A DNA stretch of 5,076 nucleotides, from the NCBI GenBank assembly GCA_022566235.1, contig JADFJI010000198.1, positions 1 to 5,076 of the forward strand, in the 5' to 3' direction. A program made the translations under genes and the position numbers. Source of the stretch: Chloroflexota bacterium (GTDB taxonomy: Bacteria; Chloroflexota; Dehalococcoidia; Plut-88900). Every line of letters begins with the position of its first letter. The stretch's first letter is position 1. Below, in pieces: positions 1-5,076 of this stretch. The notes beneath the pieces are model-generated. The model saw only the letters and a program-made list of their open reading frames with translations, was not told the origin of the DNA and made no database searches.

Positions 1-502
1 AGATAGGGGGGTGGGGCCTCTGCTGGGGCCTGGCCCCCAGGACGTAATCATTGAACTGATGGTACCGGCCTCTGTGGCTCACCGGCTCCCCGGTCCAGAG
101 GCGGGTGATAATCTCAAGGTATTCGTCACAGCGGCGTCCCCGCTCGGAGGTGGAGACGCCATATGCCCCGAACACCTCCTCCATAGGGTTCCCGGCCCCG
201 ATCCCCAGGACGAGCCTTCCACCGGAGAGCCTGTCCAGGGTCGCCGTCGTGTGGGCCAGGGCGATGGGGTTGCGCAGAGGCAGAAGGATCACCGCGGACC
301 CGATGGTCACCCTCTCGGTATGGACGGCGAAGGTAGCCAGGGCCACCAGGGCCTCCAGGGCCGGGGCCCCGGAGTGAACATTCTCCGTTATCCACAGGGA
401 GTCGAAGCCCAGCTCCTCTACCATCCGGGCGTGCCGAACGACGCCCTCCGGGTCGTAGTCGTAGGTATCGTGGAAGGACATGCCGAATTTGATGTCGGTC
501 AC
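1..502 (-). CDS. LLM-class flavin/F420-dependent oxidoreductase, N-terminal part (runs off window edge)
   Basis: The minus strand from a GTG at 500-502 reads 167 codons without a stop and leaves the window inside the gene, so the C-terminal half is missing. The product begins VTDIKFGMSF. It shows the bacterial luciferase-like TIM-barrel pattern: EELGFDSLWITE (about residues 29-40), VTIGSAVILLPLRNP (65-79), a TATLDRLSGGRLVLGIGAG block (86-104), LWTGEPVSHRGRYHQF (135-150) and the RPHPPI element (162-167) that normally precedes a Trp and the next strand. Family members use reduced FMN or coenzyme F420 to oxidise or reduce varied small molecules in the cytoplasm; the substrate here is unknown. 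GTG is preferred because the frame is closed by a TAA two codons upstream; the next in-frame ATG, codon 8, would remove the first beta strand. That TAA is the stop of the neighbouring paralog, so the two genes are almost certainly co-transcribed and probably translationally coupled. The ribosome site is weak (AGG, 9 bases before GTG). Confidence 0.88.
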   Translation of the reverse strand, partial: MTDIKFGMSFHDTYDYDPEGVVRHARMVEELGFDSLWITENVHSGAPALEALVALATFAVHTERVTIGSAVILLPLRNPIALAHTTATLDRLSGGRLVLGIGAGNPMEEVFGAYGVSTSERGRRCDEYLEIITRLWTGEPVSHRGRYHQFNDYVLGARPQQRPHPPI

Positions 503-508
503 GGTTCT

Positions 509-1441
509 TTACCTGAAGTAAGGCATCACTTCTTCGGCGAACTTCTCAATATCCCCCTTGACCTCGGCCAGGGGGCGGGCCGTGTTAAGGATAAAGTGGC
601 TTACCCCGGCCTTCATGTAGCTCTCGATCGTCTCGATGCAGTCCCGGGCCGTGCCTATCGCCATGCCTGCGTCGTCGAGGAACTCGGGCTCGCGGCCATA
701 CCGCCTGGTCAAGGTCTCTCTGGCGATGCCCCGGGCCCGCTCCCGGGTCTCGGAGATGCAGAAATACAGGTGGATGGCCCTGGTGATGCCCGAGGTGTCC
801 CTCCCGTACTCCTCCCCGAACCTCTCGATGTCATCCCAGAGACGTCTGTACCCCTCCGCCCCGACGCTGTTGGGGACGAAACCATCGCACCAGCGAGCGG
901 TCCTCCGCAGCACTCCCCTGGCGGCCCCTCCGGCCCAAAGGGGCGGATGGGGTCGCTGCACCGGCCTGGGGCCCATGGTTATATCCTCGAACTGGTAGAA
1001 TCTCCCCTTGTGGGATACGGGCTCGCCCGTCCAAAGCTTGGTCATTATCTCCAGGGCCTCGTCGGTCCGGGGGCCCCGCTCCTTGACATCGACGCCACAC
1101 ACCTCGAAGGCCGCGGGCTCAGAGTTGTTGGAGCCCCCCACCCCCACGCCCAGCACCACCCGTCCCTCGGACAGGAAGTCCAGGGTGGCCACCTCCTTTG
1201 CCATCAGGGCCGGGTTTCTCAGGGGCAGCAGCACGACGCAGGTGCCAACGGTGAGCTTCCGGGTGTGCTGCACGAAGGCCCCCAGGGCCAGCATGATGTC
1301 CAGGGCCGGCATCTCGTTGACCAGACCTTCGGTGACCCACAGGGAGTCGAAATCCATCTCTTCGACGGCTTCGGCGAAGACGGGTATGGGGACTACGGGG
1401 TGGAGCCGACTGTAGATCACGCCAAACTTCGGATCTGCCAT
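509..1441 (-). CDS. LLM-class flavin/F420-dependent oxidoreductase (complete)
   Basis: This 310-residue cytoplasmic protein has a normal length for single-domain luciferase-like monooxygenases and F420-dependent reductases. Visible family blocks are an N-terminal beta strand (KFGVIY, 5-10), EEMDFDSLWVTE (27-38), KLTVGTCVVLLPLRNP (62-77), ATLDFLSEGRVVLGVGVG (85-102), LWTGEPVSHKGRFYQFED (136-153), RPHPPLWAGG (163-172), and a C-terminal IGTARDCIETIESYMKAGVSHFIL region (262-285), where the GT.. motif typically contacts the cofactor phosphate. Cofactor (FMN or F420) and substrate cannot be decided from sequence. The ATG at 1439-1441 has a good GAGAGG ribosome site at 1450-1455, about 8 bases upstream. 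It lies 166 bases downstream of nuoN on the same strand and ends TAA at 509-511, six bases before the GTG of a close paralog. The 166-base gap makes separate transcription from the nuo genes plausible. Nothing links it functionally to complex I beyond position. Confidence 0.93.
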   Translation of the reverse strand: MADPKFGVIYSRLHPVVPIPVFAEAVEEMDFDSLWVTEGLVNEMPALDIMLALGAFVQHTRKLTVGTCVVLLPLRNPALMAKEVATLDFLSEGRVVLGVGVGGSNNSEPAAFEVCGVDVKERGPRTDEALEIMTKLWTGEPVSHKGRFYQFEDITMGPRPVQRPHPPLWAGGAARGVLRRTARWCDGFVPNSVGAEGYRRLWDDIERFGEEYGRDTSGITRAIHLYFCISETRERARGIARETLTRRYGREPEFLDDAGMAIGTARDCIETIESYMKAGVSHFILNTARPLAEVKGDIEKFAEEVMPYFR

Positions 1442-1449
1442 GGCCTGTT

Positions 1450-1455
1450 CCTCTC
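1450..1455 (-). promoter_or_regulatory. Ribosome binding site for the complete LLM oxidoreductase
   Basis: On the minus strand GAGAGG lies 8 bases before the ATG at 1441. It is the clearest Shine-Dalgarno-like match in the window; the other three genes have only an AGG core. It supports the chosen start. Confidence 0.6.
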
Positions 1456-1489
1456 TTTTCTAAAGCTTAGTAATTATCTCAAAAGGTGG

Positions 1490-1536
1490 TTCGACCCTTC
1501 GGCCTTGCTCAGGACAGGCGAGCTCACCACGAGCGG
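1490..1536. repeat. Probable dispersed intergenic repeat (TTCGAC...TCAGGACAGG type)
   Basis: The plus strand reads TTCGACCCTTCGGCCTTGCT, then CAGGACAGGCGAGCTCACCACGAGCGG; the minus strand contains CCTGTCCTGAGC followed by AAGGCCGAAGG. From memory, sequences of this form (giving PVLSKAEG-like spurious peptides when translated) occur many times between genes in Chloroflexota and some other environmental genomes. Only one clear copy is inside this window, so repetition itself is not shown here. It sits in the 166-base gap between nuoN and the oxidoreductase gene and overlaps neither gene. Confidence 0.5.
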
Positions 1537-1607
1537 GGGGACTCCAACCCCTGCACTCTCTTTTTCGAGGAGCTTTATTAAACGGTCTCTGCATAGACAA
1601 CGGGGGC

Positions 1608-3077
1608 TCAGGCCAGGGTGCCGACGGCGGTTTCTACCACGTCCATAACGAAGCCGGGGACTATGCCGATGAAGAGCAGGCCAATGACGGCGATGGCGAG
1701 GGCGGCTTTGAGGGGTAAGTCTGCCGTTATACGTTCTTCGCTGGCAGGCGGAGACAAATACATCGTCTTTATCACCCTGAGGTAGAAGTAGGCGGAGATG
1801 ACGCTGTTGATCATTCCGATCAGGGCCAGCCAGACCAGGTCTGTTTCGATGGCGGCGTTGAAGACGTTCAGTTTGGCCCAGAAGCCCGCGGTGGGGGGTA
1901 AGCCCATGAGGGAGACCAGCGATACGGCCAGGGCGAAAGCGAGGAACGGGTTTCTGCGGGCCACACCGGCGTAGTCGTCTATCAACTCGCTGTTGATCTT
2001 GCTGGATATGGCTATGACGGCGATGAAGGCCCCCAGGTTGGTGGCGGCGTAGGCCACCAGGTAGAAAAGGATGCTCTCGACGCCGGGGCCAAGGAGCTCG
2101 CCTTCCCTGCCTATTGCGGCCAGCCCCACCATGATGAATCCGGCGTGGGCTATGGTGCTGTAGCCCAGCATCCGCTTTATGTTTTTCTGGGCTATGGCCA
2201 CCAGGTTTCCGATGAACATCGATACCGCGGCCAGCACTGCAAAGAGGAGGGCCCATTCGTCGGTCAAGGAGCCGAAGGCCAGGAAGAAGACGCGGATTAT
2301 CACGGCGAAGCCCGCGGCCTTGCTGGCCACGGAGAGGTAGGCGGCAACCGGCGTGGGGGCGCCTTCGTAGACATCGGGGACCCACATCTGGAAGGGGACC
2401 GACGAGATCTTGAAACCGAAGCCGGTGATGATGAATATGACCCCCAGGAGAAGGGCCGGCTGATCGATGAGCTCGCTTACGGAGGTGAGCCTGTCGGCGA
2501 TGTCCAGAAGCCGGGTGCTTCCGGTCAGGCCGAAGACCAGGGCCATTCCGTAGAGCATGACGGCAGAGCTGATGGCGCTGAGGATGAGGAATTTCATGGA
2601 GGCTTCGATGGACCTGGAGTTCTTCAGGAGGGCGATTAGGGCGACGGTGGAGAGGGCGCTCAGCTCCAGGGCCACGTAAATGGAAACCAGCTCTGTGGCG
2701 GCGGCCATGAGCATCATCCCACCGGAAGCCATCATGATCAGGGCATAGTACTCGCCCTGAAATCGGGAGAACCTGGTCACGGACTCCCGGGAGGCCATGA
2801 TCACCAGGGCGGTGGCCCCGAGGATCAGGAATTTGAAAAAGAGACTGAAGTAGTCCACCACGAAGAAGCCGCTGAACCCGGAAAGGGCATGGGGGTCGAT
2901 GCTGTCCAGCTTGAGCCAGAGGACTATGGACAGGGCCACGGGCACCGCCAGCCCGATGAGGCTCAGAGGCGCCAGCAGGTCTCTCCTCTTCAGCACCAGG
3001 TCGGCGAGAATGACAATTATGGCCATGCCGGCCAGGGCCAGCTCGGGCATTAACAGGTATAGATCGGCGGGAAACAT
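1608..3077 (-). CDS. nuoN: NADH-quinone oxidoreductase (complex I) subunit N
   Basis: This 489-residue polytopic membrane protein has the usual length for NuoN and about 14 predicted hydrophobic helices. NuoN is one of three antiporter-like subunits of complex I that couple electron transfer to quinone with proton export across the cytoplasmic membrane. Family residues seen: Glu138 in VALELSALS (E. coli Glu133), Lys223 in GFKISSVPFQMWVPDVYEGA (Lys217), Lys253 in SVASKAAGF (Lys247) and Lys402 in GFWAKLNVF (Lys395). Also typical are the NIKRMLGYSTIAHAGF segment (299-314), with His311, and SLMGLPPTAGF (389-399). The lysine in the C-terminal half, where NuoM has glutamate, distinguishes NuoN from NuoM. 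The ATG at 3075-3077 is the first possible start because an in-frame TAA lies one codon before it; a weak AGG sits 7 bases upstream. It follows nuoM after an unusually wide 158-base gap. No frameshift or missing key residue was seen. Confidence 0.97.
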   Translation of the reverse strand: MFPADLYLLMPELALAGMAIIVILADLVLKRRDLLAPLSLIGLAVPVALSIVLWLKLDSIDPHALSGFSGFFVVDYFSLFFKFLILGATALVIMASRESVTRFSRFQGEYYALIMMASGGMMLMAAATELVSIYVALELSALSTVALIALLKNSRSIEASMKFLILSAISSAVMLYGMALVFGLTGSTRLLDIADRLTSVSELIDQPALLLGVIFIITGFGFKISSVPFQMWVPDVYEGAPTPVAAYLSVASKAAGFAVIIRVFFLAFGSLTDEWALLFAVLAAVSMFIGNLVAIAQKNIKRMLGYSTIAHAGFIMVGLAAIGREGELLGPGVESILFYLVAYAATNLGAFIAVIAISSKINSELIDDYAGVARRNPFLAFALAVSLVSLMGLPPTAGFWAKLNVFNAAIETDLVWLALIGMINSVISAYFYLRVIKTMYLSPPASEERITADLPLKAALAIAVIGLLFIGIVPGFVMDVVETAVGTLA

Positions 3078-3092
3078 TGGTTAACCTAGACT

Positions 3093-3172
3093 GCCTGGAC
3101 TGCTCATCCCCATCGGCCCACGGGTAAATCCTGGAAGGAAGGGCACAGGACAGACGGGATGAGGGTCTGGGC
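3093..3172. repeat. Imperfect inverted repeat in the nuoM-nuoN gap
   Basis: The left arm at 3093-3110 (GCCTGGAC, tg, CTCATCCC) is complementary to the right arm at 3156-3172 (GGGATGAG, g, GTCTGGGC). The inner 8 base pairs are perfect. The outer 8 pair with two G-T wobbles if the plus strand is RNA, or with two A-C mismatches in the nuoM-to-nuoN transcript. The loop is 45 bases and contains short GCCC/GGGC complementarity. There is no U-run, so it is not a classical terminator. It could be an mRNA-processing or stabilising hairpin, or a small palindromic mobile repeat. Confidence 0.55.
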
Positions 3173-3235
3173 TATCATCTCCTAAATTGATTGGTGTAAT
3201 TTCCAACTCTGTGTTCGCTACTGTCTGAATCTTAG

Positions 3236-4705
3236 CTATAAGTAGAGATTGCTTATGGGCAGGACCCCTTCTCGTATGATGTCGGTGATGAAGGCGGGGT
3301 ATATTCCTATTATCAGGATGGGCGCCAGCAGCAGCGATGCACCCGCGATGTCAGCGGGCACAGCGTCGCCTACGTGCTGAAACCTAGCTGTGGGGGGGCC
3401 GAACATGATGCGTTGCAGTGTCCAGAGTATGTATCCAGCGGCGAGGAGGATGCCGAAGATCGCCAGCACCGTGGCGGCGCGCCACACCTCAAAGGCCCCC
3501 AGGAACACGGTAAGCTCGGCGACGAACCCGCTGGTGGCGGGCAGGCCCAGGGATGCCAGTCCTGCAATGAAAAAGGCCACGGCTATCAGGGGCATCCGGT
3601 TGGCCAGTCCTCCCATGTCCGGGATGTGCCGGGTGTGAATCCGATCGTAGACCAGACCAACCAGGAAGAAAAGCAGGCCGGTGATGGTGCCGTGGACGAA
3701 CATCTGAAGAGCAGCCCCCGTGAACCCGACCTGGTTGAGTGAGGCAATGCCCAGCAGTACGAACCCCATGTGGCTGATACTGCTGAAGGCCACCAGCCGC
3801 TTCAGGTCGCTCTGTTGCAGGGTAACGAAGGCACCGTAGAGGATGTTGACCACGGCCAGGGCCACCAGCCATGTTGATATGTCTTCGACGACTTCTGGGA
3901 AGAGGCTGAGGGAGATGCGCATGATGCCATAGCCGCCCATCTTAAGCATCACGCCGGCCAGCATAACGCTGACCGCGGTGGGGGCGTCGGTGTGGGCATC
4001 GGGAAGCCAGGTGTGGAAGGGCCAGATGGGCAGCTTAACCGCGAAGGCGGCCATGATGAGGAGGAAGACGCCCTGGGCGGAGATGAACAGGTTTGGTATC
4101 CACTCCTGACCCGAGTGGGCTAACTCGATCATATCGAAGGTCCCGCCGGCGAAGCCCACCAGTAGTATCCCCACCAGCATGAAGGCGCTGGCCCCGACGG
4201 TGTAGATTAGGAATTTCATGGCGGAGTATTCTTTGCGCCCGCTACCCCATATGGAGATGAGCAGGTACATGGGGATCAGGTCTACCTCCCAGAAGAGGAA
4301 GAACTGTATCAGGTCCAGGGATACGAACACCCCCATGATTCCGGTCTCCAGGACCAGCAGCCAGATGAAATACTCTTTGGTCCGATGGGTTATGTGCCAG
4401 GACGCCAGGATGGCAGCCACGGAAAGCAGGGCGGTGAGCACCACCATGGGCATGCTGAGTCCGTCTACACCGAAGAAGTATTGGACGTTGAGAAATGGGA
4501 CCCAGTCGTATCGTTCTACGAACTGGAGGTCGGCGACCCCGGTGTCGAAACGGGCCACGGCTATCAGGGCCAGGACCAGAGTAGCCAGGGCTGCCAGCAG
4601 GGCGATGTAACGGCTCTGTTTCGCCTCATTGGGGGGGAGGAGAAGGATTACAAGGACAGCCCCAAGGGGAAGGAAGACTATAAGACTAAGGATGCCTGTA
4701 AACAA
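3236..4705 (-). CDS. nuoM: NADH-quinone oxidoreductase (complex I) subunit M
   Basis: This 489-residue integral membrane protein is of normal NuoM length, with about 14 hydrophobic helices and no separate signal peptide. It is a proton-translocating antiporter-like subunit of complex I. Family residues seen: Glu140 in FFLFWEVDLIPMYLLI (E. coli Glu144), Lys224 in FAVKLPIWPFHTWLPDAHTD (Lys234), Lys255 in MLKMGGYG (Lys265) and Glu397 in GFVAELTVF (Glu407). The SDLKRLVAFSSISHMGF block (299-315) and the His338 helix (QMFVHGTITGLLFF) are also typical. The start is a TTG at 4703-4705: an in-frame TAA lies only three codons upstream, so no longer form is possible, and the N-terminus FTGILSLIVFLPLGAVLVI matches the expected first helix. 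A weak AGG lies 9 bases before it. The stop is TAG. nuoN follows on the same strand, but nuoL does not immediately precede it as it does in the usual L-M-N order. Confidence 0.97.
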   Translation of the reverse strand: MFTGILSLIVFLPLGAVLVILLLPPNEAKQSRYIALLAALATLVLALIAVARFDTGVADLQFVERYDWVPFLNVQYFFGVDGLSMPMVVLTALLSVAAILASWHITHRTKEYFIWLLVLETGIMGVFVSLDLIQFFLFWEVDLIPMYLLISIWGSGRKEYSAMKFLIYTVGASAFMLVGILLVGFAGGTFDMIELAHSGQEWIPNLFISAQGVFLLIMAAFAVKLPIWPFHTWLPDAHTDAPTAVSVMLAGVMLKMGGYGIMRISLSLFPEVVEDISTWLVALAVVNILYGAFVTLQQSDLKRLVAFSSISHMGFVLLGIASLNQVGFTGAALQMFVHGTITGLLFFLVGLVYDRIHTRHIPDMGGLANRMPLIAVAFFIAGLASLGLPATSGFVAELTVFLGAFEVWRAATVLAIFGILLAAGYILWTLQRIMFGPPTARFQHVGDAVPADIAGASLLLAPILIIGIYPAFITDIIREGVLPISNLYL

Positions 4706-4826
4706 ATCTACTTACCTGTAGGATTAGGTTGCTTAATTTTTGATGTGGTTTTTTCCGGTAGTGGTCTCGAAAATTACTTGGATATTGCTGAGGCATGTTT
4801 CCCACCCGCCCTCCTACAGATGTTCT

Positions 4827-4845
4827 CTGGGGGGACACCCCCCAG
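4827..4845. other. Perfect G/C hairpin in repeat unit 1
   Basis: CTGGGGGG (4827-4834) and CCCCCCAG (4838-4845) form a perfect 8-base-pair stem around a three-base loop. There is no adjacent U-run on either strand, so I do not call it a rho-independent terminator. The same structure recurs in unit 2. Confidence 0.7.
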
Positions 4846-4936
4846 GCCCCCCGGCACGGGGCTGGGCCCCTTGGTACTACTGGTATTCATTTTCGGCTAC
4901 CTTCTGCTTTCCACCCAACTCGCCCACAGATGTTCT

Positions 4937-4955
4937 CTGGGGGGACACCCCCCAG
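4937..4955. other. Perfect G/C hairpin in repeat unit 2
   Basis: This is an exact second copy of the 8-base-pair stem and three-base loop seen in unit 1, offset by 110 bases. The third, truncated copy (from 5040) has lost the C-side arm after three C residues, so it cannot form the full stem. Confidence 0.7.
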
Positions 4956-5076
4956 GCCCCCCGGCATGGGGCTGGGCCCCTTGGTACTACTGGTATTCAT
5001 TTTCGGCTACCTTCTGCTTCCCACCCGGCCGCCCACAGATGTTCTCTGGGGGGACACCCTTCGATAGACTCCCCGA

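Larger units (their letters stand above)
4798..5059. repeat. Direct tandem repeat, ~110-base unit, at least 2.2 copies
   Basis: Unit 1 (4821-4930, 110 bases) and unit 2 (4931-5039, 109 bases) are nearly identical. Over the first 89 bases there is one substitution (C at 4857, T at 4967); differences cluster in the last ~20 bases, including a one-base length change. A diverged partial copy of the unit's 3' end precedes unit 1 (about 4798-4820), and a 20-base truncated third copy begins at 5040 and stops at 5059. Each unit carries G6 and C6 runs, a GGGGCTGGGCCCC segment and a more AT-rich stretch (TGGTATTCATTTTCGG). No protein is supported. The array fills most of the 371 bases upstream of nuoM; the remaining 4706-4797 is AT-richer and holds nothing I can identify beyond the nuoM leader. 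Confidence 0.93.

Noticed and set aside
1465..1490. GATAAT-like -10 element (minus strand) upstream of the complete oxidoreductase
   Set aside because: GATAATTACT resembles a -10 box, but no acceptable -35 hexamer lies 16-18 bases upstream. A single AT-rich hexamer is too weak to call a promoter.
1535..1552. G-run/C-run hairpin (GGGG-ACTCCAA-CCCC) as a terminator after nuoN
   Set aside because: The stem is only about four pairs and no T-run follows on the minus strand, so it does not meet the pattern of an intrinsic terminator.
11..1648. 545-codon open frame on the plus strand
   Set aside because: It lies entirely antisense to the two oxidoreductases and the end of nuoN. The peptide is low-complexity, rich in Gly/Pro/His, with no recognisable domain. 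Antisense openness is expected from GC-rich codon use.
1474..2385. 303-codon minus-strand frame overlapping the nuoN end
   Set aside because: It is a frame-shifted reading of nuoN, rich in Arg/Pro/Gly, that continues through the gap repeat (PVLSKAEG). nuoN in its own frame has all family motifs.
3168..3190. Short minus-strand frame (MIAQTLIPSV...) in the nuoM-nuoN gap
   Set aside because: It is only about 24 codons, its purine-rich GGAG directly abuts the ATG, and it runs through the inverted repeat. There is no evidence of coding.
4686..4796. 36-codon minus-strand frame (MPQQYPSNFR...) overlapping the nuoM start, with AGGAGG upstream
   Set aside because: The AGGAGG is about 13 bases from the ATG, too far, and is part of a repeat-derived segment. 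The peptide has no recognisable features, though a leader peptide cannot be fully excluded.
4795..5067. 90-codon plus-strand frame across the tandem repeats
   Set aside because: The peptide is a translation of the repeat units, and the one-base difference in unit length changes its frame between copies. It has no plausible ribosome site and no known domain.

Overview
This 5,076-base window is a GC-rich bacterial chromosome segment. All recognisable genes lie on the minus strand, so the biological order runs right to left: a repeat-rich non-coding stretch (about 4706-5076), nuoM (4705-3236), a 158-base gap (3078-3235), nuoN (3077-1608), a 166-base gap (1442-1607), a complete luciferase-like (LLM-class) flavin/F420-dependent oxidoreductase (1441-509), and the first 167 codons of a second, paralogous LLM oxidoreductase that runs off the left edge (502-1).

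NuoM and NuoN are two of the antiporter-like proton-pumping subunits of respiratory complex I. All the charged membrane residues known to matter in the family are visible in both (Glu-Lys-Lys-Glu in NuoM, Glu-Lys-Lys-Lys in NuoN). These look like functional genes at the distal end of a nuo cluster. The usual preceding gene, nuoL, is not present in the roughly 370 bases upstream of nuoM within this window. The two oxidoreductases form a tandem pair separated by only two codons after a stop, in the same reading frame, and probably arose by duplication. Their substrate cannot be read from sequence.

The intergenic spaces are the least ordinary part. The right end carries 2.2 or more copies of a ~110-base direct repeat with G/C-run hairpins. 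The nuoM-nuoN gap holds a long imperfect inverted repeat. The nuoN-oxidoreductase gap holds a sequence of the 'CCTGTCCTGAGC...AAGG' type, which I associate with dispersed repeats in Chloroflexota (Dehalococcoidia-like) genomes.

Organism: the combination of LLM oxidoreductase paralogs, GC-rich codon use and these intergenic repeats suggests an uncultured Chloroflexota, possibly Dehalococcoidia/SAR202-like. This is an inference from memory and of moderate to low certainty. I found no rRNA, tRNA, CRISPR array, transposase or defence gene. I see no convincing undescribed multi-gene system here; the repeats are the best candidates for follow-up.
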